A stretch of DNA of 64,000 bases from Bradyrhizobium sp. CCBAU 51765 (GTDB lineage Bacteria > Pseudomonadota > Alphaproteobacteria > Rhizobiales > Xanthobacteraceae). Under the pieces are notes generated by a model. It ran no database searches. It was not told the DNA's origin and was given only the letters and a program-made list of their open reading frames with translations. The stretch spans positions 1,477,001-1,541,000 of the forward strand of contig NZ_CP030038.1 in assembly GCF_015291725.1 (NCBI RefSeq). Reading direction: 5' to 3'. The position numbers were made by a program, and so were the translations under genes. Below, one piece after another: positions 27,919 to 36,469 of this stretch. Positions within the stretch are counted from its first letter, which is position 1, and every line of letters starts with the position of its first letter.

Positions 27919-28810
27919 CCGATTGCTCCGTTCCGCATCACAATGAATTCCAGTAGTCCGCCCATCGGGAGAGCGCAAAAGAATGTACCGGCCGGGTACG
28001 ATCGGCTGAAATCACATCCTTGCGGGACGGCATCCTTGAAAGGAACGTGGCGTCAAATCGCGATCGCGAGGGGCCGGCCTGTTCCGGGGAACTGCCCTCA
28101 TCTGCAACGATTTCCAGGCGTTGGCCGAAACATCTTGGCCACAAGCTGTCGCAAAACTTTGTCCCGGCAGCCCGTTTCTGTCGCAAATTGTCGCAAGCTC
28201 GCATGTCCATCAGGTCTTGATGCGATCTCGAAAAGCTGCACCGAAAGCAACGTGATCGATGAAGGGCAGACGAGGTGAGCCGGCAGTAGAGAGGGCCAGG
28301 TTGTCGCGAACTATGCAATGCAGCATGCCTGAGACAGATCGCGACAATTCCCGGTAGCCGTCGGCAAAGTTCTGCGACAACCCGATTCCATCGTGCACAT
28401 GTTCAACCGAGCAGGAGCGCTGCATGTGCGCGATGGACGCGGTTTCTCACGGAGCAGTTCCGGCAATCCCGAAAGGCTCAACGGTCGGGAACGATGATGG
28501 CGACGCCACGAGGGGATGGCTTCTTCGCAGGGCCGCATTTCGGATCACCTGCCTGCTCGTTCTCGTCCTGCGAAATACGTCGTCTTCGGCTGCGCTCGTT
28601 GATTTGACGCAGGGTGCGAGCCGCATGGCCATTTCGCGTCTCGTCGCGGATAGCGACCGTTTGACGCCCGAGCCGTATCTCAGGTTCGTAGGCGGAGAGC
28701 CCAGGGAAGTCGTTCTCTCGGTCCGAAAAGATCTGTGCACACAATATCGTACGTCCGGGGACCGAACGACACGAACGTCGTGATGGCGGAAGATCAGTAT
28801 CGTGCGCTGC
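27919..28810. other. 892-bp intergenic region upstream of the two-component system
   Basis: No supported gene. A 119-codon plus frame at 28424-28783 has no Shine-Dalgarno, domain or family feature and is not called. The region carries six TGTCGC-type repeats (listed separately). Confidence 0.45.
28147..28380. repeat. Cluster of six TTGTCGCAA-like motifs
   Basis: TGTCGCAA or close variants occur at 28147, 28179, 28188 and 28301 on the plus strand, and as GCGACA at about 28341 and 28374 on the other. The copies at 28179 and 28188 are nearly abutting. Such spacing is typical of binding sites for an OmpR-type regulator, one of which is encoded next door. Confidence 0.5.
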
Positions 28811-29896
28811 TCACGCCGTCGTGCCGTCGATCGAGCGGCGGATCACCCGCTGCACTTCCGCATTCGACAGGAACAGGTCGTGGTTGATGATGCCCCAGCC
28901 TTCCTGCGAGGCATCGACCACGCGCACGCCGAGCCGCGCGATGGTGGCTTTCTCGGCGGCGCCGACCCTGGTCATTCCACCTGCGATCTGTCCCGACAGC
29001 GCCAGCGCGCGATCGTTCGTCGCGGCAATCACGGTGATCTTGCCGGCCAGCGGGCCGATGCGCTGGACCGCCGACGAGAACACGTCCATGTCGATGTCGG
29101 GCGCGGCAAACACCACCGCGCCGATCTTGCTCGTGACCGTATCGCCGTAGCGCCCATAGAGCTGACGCAGGCTTTCGAGCGTCAGCATGGTTCCCATGCT
29201 GTGCGCAACGATGTGCACGCGACCGCTGCCGGGGGCCGACACGAGCGCCGAGAGCACGCGTTCGAAATCGTCGCGAGACCACATCGCGCTGTCGCGGTCA
29301 TAGGCATAGTCGAACAATCCTGCCCTGGAGGGCCAGGAAAACGCCATGGTCCGGCCGCGGAACTTGATCCCATCGGAGAGATGGGCGGCATCCAGCACCG
29401 CGGTTTCGAATGTCTGCTTGAAGCCGTGCACATAGATCAGCACGTCTCCTCCGCCGGCCTGCGCGGCGAGATCGCCAGCGTCGGCCGACACCGGTTCGAT
29501 CCGATCAAGACGCCAATCCCCGAGTCCGACGGAGGCGAGAGAAAGACGGCTCTCGTCCGGGGCGACCAGCCTGGCCCGCGCGACCGTCATGCTCGTCGCG
29601 CGCTCCGGCCCGAACCAGGGTTTCGTACGACCGCCGTTCGCGGGCTTGCGCGTGGTGGCGACAAGCAAGGTTGGATCGGCGGAGAGGGACGATGCGTCAA
29701 AGCGCGCACCGGTCGCGCCCAGGCCGGCGCATCCACCGAGCGCAAGGGCACTCCCGGCCGACACCAGTCCGCCGAGGAGGGCGCGGCGCGAAACGGCATG
29801 ACGGGAGTCGCGTTGCAGAAGACGTCGGACGATCACACGGAACCTTTGGGAACTTTGCCCACCGTAAGCCGCCCCGCCCAACTCCCTGAATGACAA
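28811..29896 (-). CDS. Alpha/beta hydrolase lipoprotein, DUF900 family
   Basis: 361 aa from the first ATG. Residues 35-56 combine a twin-arginine-like SRRALLGG with a lipobox ending in ALGGC (Cys56), which suggests export and lipid anchoring. The hydrolase core has VHGFKQTF (oxyanion region) and a nucleophile elbow AHSMGT with Ser233. A late Asp (DIDMDVF) and His (INHDLF) could complete the triad. DUF900 proteins are esterase-like, with substrates unknown. The long N-terminal arm before the signal suggests the true start may be one of the internal codons nearer residue 30. Single gene, no operon partner. Confidence 0.85.
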   Translation of the reverse strand: MSFRELGGAAYGGQSSQRFRVIVRRLLQRDSRHAVSRRALLGGLVSAGSALALGGCAGLGATGARFDASSLSADPTLLVATTRKPANGGRTKPWFGPERATSMTVARARLVAPDESRLSLASVGLGDWRLDRIEPVSADAGDLAAQAGGGDVLIYVHGFKQTFETAVLDAAHLSDGIKFRGRTMAFSWPSRAGLFDYAYDRDSAMWSRDDFERVLSALVSAPGSGRVHIVAHSMGTMLTLESLRQLYGRYGDTVTSKIGAVVFAAPDIDMDVFSSAVQRIGPLAGKITVIAATNDRALALSGQIAGGMTRVGAAEKATIARLGVRVVDASQEGWGIINHDLFLSNAEVQRVIRRSIDGTTA

Positions 29897-30030
29897 TGGG
29901 GGCGAGAAGACGGCAGAGCGCGCTTCGCGGTCTGTCGCATGGTCACGGCGCCAGCGTTCGCCGTCCGGAACCTGCGGCGACCGGTCAATCTGACCGCGTC
30001 GCTCTCATGCTCATTCGAAGTGGGTTTGCT

Positions 30031-31476
30031 TCAGCGGCGCAGATAACGCCAGCCTACGACGACGCCGCTCACCGAGACGATGGTGCCAAGGATCGACAAC
30101 AGCCAGACCACGATGTCCCAGATCGGACGATGCATCAGCAGCAAGCGGAAATCGAAACTGTGCAGCGCGTTGAACAGCCAGCGATATGTGCGACGGCTGC
30201 TGTCCACGCGGCCAATGATGTCGCCCGTGACAGGGCTGATGTGAAACCATGTTTTCGCGTCATCATCAAACATGGCGCGCAGCACCGGCAACTCGCGGTC
30301 GTGATGATGCGCATACCAGTAGGAGTCGTATGCTTCGAGGACCATCCGCTCCGCCACGCGGGCTTGTGGCAGCAGTTTCGCTGCGGCAGTCCAAAGGCGA
30401 TCCTGCGGGATTGCCGTAGTCTGGCCCGACGTCACATCCAGCGGTCTCTGCGTGCCATCCCGCGATGCGGCGACAATCATCGGGCAGCCATCAAGCCAGA
30501 CAAATCGCGCTTCGACGGCGGTGGATTGCGGCGTGGGGAGCTTCGTAGCAATCGTCGGCGCGTCGTGGCCGGCATAGCGCTGCAGCACCTCGCCCGTCGT
30601 GTTGCGGCCTGCGAAATATTCGCCGGGGTTGAGCGAAAGCCAGCCGGAGAACGTCCAGGTCAGCACGAAGATGCCTGCGACCAGGCCGGTGACGTGGTGC
30701 CACGCCATCCAGCCACGATAGGGCGTGATCCTGCCGCTCGCATAGCGCCGCTTCAGCCGCACGCGAAGGATGCCGATCCAGATGCCGGTGACGCCGATGA
30801 TCAGAGAAATACCGGAGATCCAAAGCACGACGAGCCGCCACAACGGCCCGTCCTTGCGCAATACGGTCGGGTAGATCCAGTGGGGGATCGAGCCGAGCCA
30901 GTTCCAGACGCGTTCGCTGTGATTGGTGTCGAGCGCAATCTCGCCCGAGCGCGAGGAAACATAGAGCTCGGTACCGGCATCGTCGCCGAGCGCAATCAGG
31001 TAGAGCGGGCGCAGTGGATCGTAACGGGCCGTTACGCTCCATTGGTCGCGGTCAACAATCTCTTCGAGACGCGGCGATCTGCTCGCGGGATGATGCTGCG
31101 CGACCGCAAGCGCCTGCTGATCGGTCACGCCCGTGATGACGCGGCCGTCGGCTGCAGAGATCGCCTGCCGCTTGCCGTCCCAGCCGGTGATCCGATACAC
31201 CGGTTCGTCCGCCAGCATGGACAGCCGGAGATCGCGGGGATAGTGCGTGGCGCCTGCCGCCTTCATCGCATCGTCCGGCGACACCGCCACTTTCGCCCAC
31301 TGAATGTCAGGGAGCGCCGCCAGCCTCTCCTTCTCGGACAGGCCGGGAAAAGCGACGTACATCATCACCACGCCAGAAATGAACCACATGGCGAAAAACA
31401 GGCAGGTTACGATGCCGACCCAGCGGTGGCCAATGTAAAGCCACCGCCGGAATGTGCGTCTCAGGCGGCGTGCCAC
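30031..31476 (-). CDS. PepSY-associated TM-domain membrane protein
   Basis: About 481 aa if started at GTG 31476, three bases after the receptor stop. The ATG at 31533 would overlap the receptor gene by 55 bp. Four transmembrane helices are visible (near LYIGHRWVGIVTCLFFAMWF, VVLWISGISLIIGVTGIWI, GLVAGIFVLTWTF and WDIVVWLLSILGTIVSVSGV), with PepSY-type periplasmic segments between them. Such proteins often follow siderophore receptors and are thought to help in reductive release of metal or in inner-membrane steps. Here it shares the transcript behind the cobalamin riboswitch. Confidence 0.88.
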   Translation of the reverse strand: MARRLRRTFRRWLYIGHRWVGIVTCLFFAMWFISGVVMMYVAFPGLSEKERLAALPDIQWAKVAVSPDDAMKAAGATHYPRDLRLSMLADEPVYRITGWDGKRQAISAADGRVITGVTDQQALAVAQHHPASRSPRLEEIVDRDQWSVTARYDPLRPLYLIALGDDAGTELYVSSRSGEIALDTNHSERVWNWLGSIPHWIYPTVLRKDGPLWRLVVLWISGISLIIGVTGIWIGILRVRLKRRYASGRITPYRGWMAWHHVTGLVAGIFVLTWTFSGWLSLNPGEYFAGRNTTGEVLQRYAGHDAPTIATKLPTPQSTAVEARFVWLDGCPMIVAASRDGTQRPLDVTSGQTTAIPQDRLWTAAAKLLPQARVAERMVLEAYDSYWYAHHHDRELPVLRAMFDDDAKTWFHISPVTGDIIGRVDSSRRTYRWLFNALHSFDFRLLLMHRPIWDIVVWLLSILGTIVSVSGVVVGWRYLRR

Positions 31477-31478
31477 GC

Positions 31479-33752
31479 TCAGAACTTCACGTTGACAGCG
31501 AGCTGCGCCGTGCGGGGCATGCCGAGCAGCCACTGGGTGGTGCCCCCCGAGGTCGTGTACACCTCATCGAAGAGATTGTAGATGCGGAATGACACGGTGG
31601 TGTTGAGATCAGGCTTCCACTGCACACCTGCATTGACGACATTGTAGGCCGGGCGTGTCACCGTGTTGGCATTGTCCGCATAGGTCTTGCCGACGATCTG
31701 TACGCCCGCGTTGGCCGACCAGTTCGGTGCAAAGGCCCAGGTCGCCCAGATGTTGGAGACGGTCTGCGGTACGTTGACCGGTACGTTGCCGGCATAGTTC
31801 ACGGCTACGCCGCCAACCGACTGCACGAAGTCGTCATACTTCGCGCGCAGGAAAGCGGTGTTGGCATCGATCCGCCAGCCGTAGTCGAGCAGGAATCCGA
31901 CCGATGCTTCGACGCCGCGCGATGATTGCTGGCCGACCTGGACTGTCAGCGAAGGAATGTTGGGATCGCGGGCCAGGAGGTTGTTCTTCACGATCTCATA
32001 GCCGGCCAAGGTCCATTCACCACGGCCGCCCCAGAACGATTGCTTCACGCCGATCTCGATCTGCTTGCCGGTGGCGAGGTCGAAATTCTTGTTGGCGGAC
32101 GAGAGTGAGATGATCCCTCCGACCGGATCGACCGCGGTGGAATATTGGCCATAGAATGCGAGATCCTTGACGGGCGTATAGACCGCACCCGCGCGCCAGG
32201 TCGTCGAGGAGAACGATTTTTCGAAGCTGTTGGCGGGTACCCGATAGTCGGTGCGCGTGACTGTCGGCTCATCCTGACGGATGCCCGCAATCAGGGATAG
32301 TTGGTCGGTGACCGACAGCCTGTTCTCGGCAAACAGAGCGTACTGGTTGGTCACGCTGCCGTAACCGGAAGTCGTAGGGTTCGGGCTGTTGAAGACACCT
32401 GGAACGAAGTCGTACGGGTTGACGGATGACGAGCCGCCATAGGGCGAATTGTTGGTATGGGTGAAATTGATGCTGTTGACGTCAAAGCCAGCCAGGAACT
32501 CGTTGGCCATGCCGAAGACATGTCCTCGAAATTTCGCATCCATGCGATTGCCGACCTGCTGCTGATCGTGAAAAATCTCGATGTAGTCGCTGCGGTTGAT
32601 CAGTCCGGTGGCGGGGTCATAGGCGTAGCTCTCGACGTTCTTCCAGTGACGCTTGGAATTCAGGTAGTAGAGCGTGTTGTGGATCGAAATTCCATCGGCG
32701 ACCTGCCAGTCGGTCTTCACCTGGTTCCAGCTGTCCTGGTAGCGGATGTGGCTGTCGCTGACATTGTAGTTCTTGAAGCGTAGCGACTCTTCGAGCCTGC
32801 CGTTGATCAGCGGCGTGCCGAAGTAGCGCGACGGGTTGCGATCGCCGTAATCGGTGGACAGCGTCCAGGTGACGTCTTCGTTCTGCCTGACCTGGATCAC
32901 GGCATGAAGCGCGACGTTCGAGGTGTTGTCACGATCAACCCATCCGTCCGACATGTTGCCGGTGGCGGTGATGCGGTAGGCGACGTCCTTGCTGATGGGA
33001 CCGCCGCTGTCTACCGCAATTCGCCGCTCCATGTTGGTGTCCAGCGAGACCTCGACCTGGTTGCGAGGGATCCACAACGGCAGTTTCGAAACGATGTTGA
33101 TGGCGCCGCCGACCGCACCCGCGCCATACATCACCGACGCAGGGCCGTGCAGCACCTCGATGCGCTCGGCTGACCACGTGTCGAACGGAAAGGTCACCGT
33201 CCCGGCGCCGATATAGAGCTGGGTACCGTCATACAGCGTCATGACGGATCCAAGGCCCGTGAAGCCGCGGGTATTGAACGAGACTCCGCCATTGCCCGGT
33301 GCCGGGCTCGCCGTGAAGCCGGTGGCGTTCTGCGTCACTGCGTCGAGGATGTTCTGCTGGCCGCGTTCAGAAATGGTTTCGGCCGAGATCACCTCCACGC
33401 TGGCGGGCGTCTGCAGTCGCGTCAAGCCGAGTCGGCTACCGGCCGTGCTAGCGCCGGTGAGGTTGAGCGTCGGTGCGGCGAACGCGGGACCCGTCGGGTT
33501 GGCAGCCGGAGCACGCGTGTCGGCAGCTACGCCTCGCTGCTGGCGCGAGCGCGCGAGGCGCGTGGCATCGCTACGTCGGGTGCTGCGGGCATTCGGTGGC
33601 ATCGCTGGCGGCTGCACCACCACGGGATCGAGCGTCTGGGCCGGCCTTTCGGACTGTGCCCAGCCATCCGTCGACAACACGAGACAGGAGAATACAACTG
33701 AACGGAGCAACGCGCGGCGATGCCGTGGCGCGAAGATTGTACGGGAGGTCAT
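31479..33752 (-). CDS. TonB-dependent outer-membrane receptor (siderophore type), B12-regulated
   Basis: 757 aa from ATG 33752, chosen because a signal peptide (about 1-33, to GWAQ) follows. A TonB-box-like VVVQPP, a plug domain (about 95-220, with VEVISAETISERGQQNILDAV and RIEVLHGPASVMYGAGAVGG) and a 22-strand barrel end in a terminal Phe (AVNVKF). The sequence style is FhuA/FpvA siderophore receptor, without an STN signalling domain. The leader carries a cobalamin riboswitch, so the ligand may be a corrinoid or cobalt complex instead. It is followed by the PepSY gene. Confidence 0.92.
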   Translation of the reverse strand: MTSRTIFAPRHRRALLRSVVFSCLVLSTDGWAQSERPAQTLDPVVVQPPAMPPNARSTRRSDATRLARSRQQRGVAADTRAPAANPTGPAFAAPTLNLTGASTAGSRLGLTRLQTPASVEVISAETISERGQQNILDAVTQNATGFTASPAPGNGGVSFNTRGFTGLGSVMTLYDGTQLYIGAGTVTFPFDTWSAERIEVLHGPASVMYGAGAVGGAINIVSKLPLWIPRNQVEVSLDTNMERRIAVDSGGPISKDVAYRITATGNMSDGWVDRDNTSNVALHAVIQVRQNEDVTWTLSTDYGDRNPSRYFGTPLINGRLEESLRFKNYNVSDSHIRYQDSWNQVKTDWQVADGISIHNTLYYLNSKRHWKNVESYAYDPATGLINRSDYIEIFHDQQQVGNRMDAKFRGHVFGMANEFLAGFDVNSINFTHTNNSPYGGSSSVNPYDFVPGVFNSPNPTTSGYGSVTNQYALFAENRLSVTDQLSLIAGIRQDEPTVTRTDYRVPANSFEKSFSSTTWRAGAVYTPVKDLAFYGQYSTAVDPVGGIISLSSANKNFDLATGKQIEIGVKQSFWGGRGEWTLAGYEIVKNNLLARDPNIPSLTVQVGQQSSRGVEASVGFLLDYGWRIDANTAFLRAKYDDFVQSVGGVAVNYAGNVPVNVPQTVSNIWATWAFAPNWSANAGVQIVGKTYADNANTVTRPAYNVVNAGVQWKPDLNTTVSFRIYNLFDEVYTTSGGTTQWLLGMPRTAQLAVNVKF

Positions 33753-33800
33753 CAATGGACTCGCGATAACGTGGCACGTCACCGCGAACGCAGCTTGGCC

Positions 33801-33822
33801 GCTGCCTCAAGAGGAAGGCAGC
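33801..33822 (-). promoter_or_regulatory. Hairpin in the leader, possible riboswitch expression platform
   Basis: Perfect 7-bp inverted repeat GCTGCCT/AGGCAGC around an 8-nt loop, between the riboswitch and the receptor start. It has no U tract, so it would act on translation or on folding rather than as a classic terminator. Assignment is tentative. Confidence 0.4.
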
Positions 33823-33870
33823 TCAACACCCACCAGGACACCCCGCCCAATGTGCTCGCGTGTGACCACG

Positions 33871-34046
33871 ACTGACGGCAGGTCTCCTGGCTCGCGGGTC
33901 GTTGCCTGTCGCCGCCTTCCCAAGCCCGCAGGCTCAGTGGCGTTTGGCGAAGGCTCACCGCTTACAGTTGCGGGGGCAGCCACGGCATTGGGGGATCCCC
34001 GCACCGTATTCCCTATTGATCTCCCGAAGGAGAACCGTCGCAGTCA
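33871..34046 (-). promoter_or_regulatory. Cobalamin (B12) riboswitch
   Basis: The minus strand contains the B12 box GAGCCAGGAGACCTGCC (33877-33893). Upstream is the conserved core AATAGGGAATACGGTGC (34001-34017), and between them GCAACTGTAAGCGG and CGCCACTG. The outer stem pairs GACGG near 34035 with CCGTC near 33875. Order and spacing fit the AdoCbl class. It ends about 120 nt before the receptor start and should repress the receptor and PepSY genes when corrinoid is plentiful. Confidence 0.93.
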
Positions 34047-34954
34047 CCCTAGTTTTATTTGGAAAGCGCTGTCAACTGGCTGTCTCGCGATGCAGGTCAG
34101 CGCGTTGCACCGTGACTGGCCGACGTGCGGATCGCTCGATGGTCGTCGGGCAAAACACGCCGGGTCTCTGTCAATCCCTCACCGCGAAAATATTCCACTT
34201 TACCGAAATTCGGATTTGTCGTATGTCTCGCCCATCCCAGCCCACGAAAGGGGCGGTCGTACGTCGTCACGAACGCGGGCTGGGTTGCGGTGGACGCGGG
34301 CGGCGTTAAAGGCGGGCTTGCGCGTGCAGGGCGAGATGAACCTCGTGAGCATGGCGCTTCCTGCGAAGACGGACGGCGCTCAATGTCTTGCGAAGCCTCT
34401 TGGCGACGCAGGATCGCCTGCGTACGGCGAAACCGTGTGGTCCTGGCCGTCGTTGCTACGGTCAAGCCTTGGCGAGGCGTCACTCGCGTCAACCGGCGCG
34501 GGTAGCGTAAATTTCGCTGAGGTGACGGAGGCCAGAAGGAATTCGGCTCCGGGGAGAGCGCGGCATAGGCCGTCAGACCACCGCGCAGGGAAGGCCGGGT
34601 TTCGGCTGCCCTGTGTCCCCCCTGTGCATTGCGTGTGCATTCGTTCAGCGCAGGGGTCGTATGGGTGCCGGCTGGCGCCCGGTCTTCCCTGCGCCCTTTC
34701 TTTGGAGGGGCGAGAAGTGGAAGCACAACTCGGGCAAATTCCTGCCGCGAGGATGCGAGCGTATGGCGATTGGGCCGGCGAGTTGACGCAGTGGCGCTGT
34801 TGCGTTCCGGTCCCGATACACTCCCTGCGTTCACCGGTCTCACTTGCAAGCATGCAGCATCGGCATCAGTGGTGGTGGTCGTTCTCCCCAGAATCTGCAC
34901 TATGCGCGCCAACACGCCTCCGAAGCGGCCGCCGGGCCCTTGGAGGTTTTGGCA
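34047..34954. other. Long gene-free region between the riboswitch and the deacylase
   Basis: About 900 bp. It contains the repeat element at 34255-34820. Long frames run through it on both strands, but their products are Arg/Pro/Ser-rich and change character with the repeat, so none is called. The deacylase promoter must lie near its right end. Confidence 0.5.
34255..34820 (+). repeat. Bradyrhizobium-type intergenic repeat element
   Basis: The segment includes GGCGAAACCGTGTGGTCCTGG, then a GGGGAGAGCGCGGCATA stretch, a GCGCAGGGAAGGCCGG stretch and CCCGGTCTTCCCTGCGCCC, in that order. I remember the same ordered blocks from many intergenic sites of Bradyrhizobium genomes, where they are often misannotated as proteins. 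GCGCAGGGAAG and CTTCCCTGCGC are inverted copies about 90 bp apart and could form a large hairpin. Borders are approximate. Confidence 0.55.
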
Positions 34955-34975
34955 ATGGCTTTCCGGAGTGACGAT

Positions 34976-36466
34976 ATGAGCGGTTTGGTGATCAGCGGCG
35001 GCCGGGTGGTGGATCCCGCGAGCGGGATGGATGCCGTTGGTGACGTGGCGGTGGTGGATGGCAAGATCGCCGCTGTCGGCACGGGCCTCGGCGGCGCCGA
35101 GCGGGTGATCGACGCGGCTGGGCTTGTGGTGGCGCCCGGTTTCATCGACCTGCATGCGCATGGCCAGTCGGTCCCGGCCGACCGCATGCAGGCGTTCGAC
35201 GGCGTCACGACGACGCTGGATCTTGAGGCCGGCGTGCTGCCGGTCGGGTCCTGGTATGAGCGCCAGGCGCGGAAAGGCCGCGTGCTGAACTACGGCGCCG
35301 CCACCAACTGGGCCTTTGCCCGCATCGGCGCGATGACCGGCTCCAACGCGGAGAGCTCGCTGGAAGCATTCGGCAATGCCATGCGCGATCGGCGCTGGAT
35401 GGACAACGTCGCGACCGATGCGGAGGTATCAGGCATTCTCGATCGCCTTACCCGTGGCCTGAACGAGGGCGGCATCGGTATCGGCATCCTGAACGCCTAT
35501 GCGCCGGGCGCAGGCGTGCAGGAGCTGACGGCGGTCTGCCAGTTGGCTGCGGCCAAGGACGTGCCGACCTTCACCCATGTCGCCTTCATGTCGCGTATCG
35601 ACCCCGAGAGCGCGGCGGAAGCCTATATCCGCCTGATCGGCTATGCCGGCGCCACCGGCGCGCACATGCACATCTGCCATTTCAACTCGTCGAGCAAGAC
35701 CGACGTCGAGCGTTGCCGCGTGCTGATCGAGAAGGCGCAGGCGCAGGGGCTGCCGATCACGGTCGAGGCCTATCCCTACGGCACCGGCTCCACCGTGCTG
35801 GCCGCTGCCTTCTTCAGCGATCCCGAGTTCGTCGAGCGCAACGGCACGGGCTACGATTCCGTGCAGCGCGTCACTGACGGCTATCGCTTCCACGATCGCG
35901 AGGAGTTGCTCAAAGCGCAGGCCGAGGAGCCGTCATCGCTGGTGCTCTGGCACATCCTCGACACCGAGAACAATGCACATCACCGCGACCTGCTCGACAT
36001 GTCCGTGCTGTATCCCGGCGGCGCCATCGCCTCCGATGCGATGCCGTGGACGCTGTCCGACGGCAGCACCTATACCGGCGATGCCTGGCCGCTGCCGGAT
36101 GATGCCACCTCGCATCCGCGCTCGGCCGGCTGCTTCACGAAATTCATCCGCGAATGGGTGCGCGAGCGCAAGACCGTGTCGCTGCTGGAAGGCGTGCGCA
36201 AATGCGCACTGATCCCGGCAGAGATCCTGTCGCAGAGCACGCCCGCGATGCGCGCCAAGGGCCGGCTCGCGAAAGACGCGGATGCAGACATCGTCGTGTT
36301 CGACTATGAGAAGCTCTCGGATCGGGCGACCTTCACCGCGATGAACCGTCCCTCGGAGGGCGTGCGGCATCTCGTGGTCAGCGGCCAGCCGCTGATTTCC
36401 GACGGCGTGCTGGACGTGGCGGCGCGGCCCGGTAAGCCGGTGCGCCGCCCCGTCGTCGAGGGCTGA
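34976..36466 (+). CDS. N-acyl-D-amino-acid deacylase (amidohydrolase superfamily)
   Basis: About 496 aa from ATG 34976 (GGAG 7 nt upstream). ATG 34955, with GGAGG upstream, is a good alternative adding 7 residues. The N-terminus LVISGGRVVDPASGMDAVGD and the metal-binding DLHAHGQ are typical of the D-aminoacylase/N-acyl-D-glutamate deacylase branch. Further motifs are the CHFNSSSKTDVERC segment and the late Asp in GAIASDAMPW. It should hydrolyse N-acyl-D-amino acids using zinc. Full length. It is followed after 3 bp by the COG0523 GTPase, so the two form an operon. Confidence 0.88.
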   Translation: MSGLVISGGRVVDPASGMDAVGDVAVVDGKIAAVGTGLGGAERVIDAAGLVVAPGFIDLHAHGQSVPADRMQAFDGVTTTLDLEAGVLPVGSWYERQARKGRVLNYGAATNWAFARIGAMTGSNAESSLEAFGNAMRDRRWMDNVATDAEVSGILDRLTRGLNEGGIGIGILNAYAPGAGVQELTAVCQLAAAKDVPTFTHVAFMSRIDPESAAEAYIRLIGYAGATGAHMHICHFNSSSKTDVERCRVLIEKAQAQGLPITVEAYPYGTGSTVLAAAFFSDPEFVERNGTGYDSVQRVTDGYRFHDREELLKAQAEEPSSLVLWHILDTENNAHHRDLLDMSVLYPGGAIASDAMPWTLSDGSTYTGDAWPLPDDATSHPRSAGCFTKFIREWVRERKTVSLLEGVRKCALIPAEILSQSTPAMRAKGRLAKDADADIVVFDYEKLSDRATFTAMNRPSEGVRHLVVSGQPLISDGVLDVAARPGKPVRRPVVEG

Positions 36467-36469
36467 CCC

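Noticed and set aside
28424..28783. 119-codon plus-strand frame in a gene-free region
   Set aside because: No Shine-Dalgarno, no recognisable domain and unusual composition. It remains possible but unsupported.
29890..31581. 563-codon plus-strand frame
   Set aside because: Antisense to the PepSY gene; no domain.
33241..34971. 576-codon plus-strand frame
   Set aside because: It crosses the receptor start, the riboswitch and the repeat element. No single protein feature supports it.
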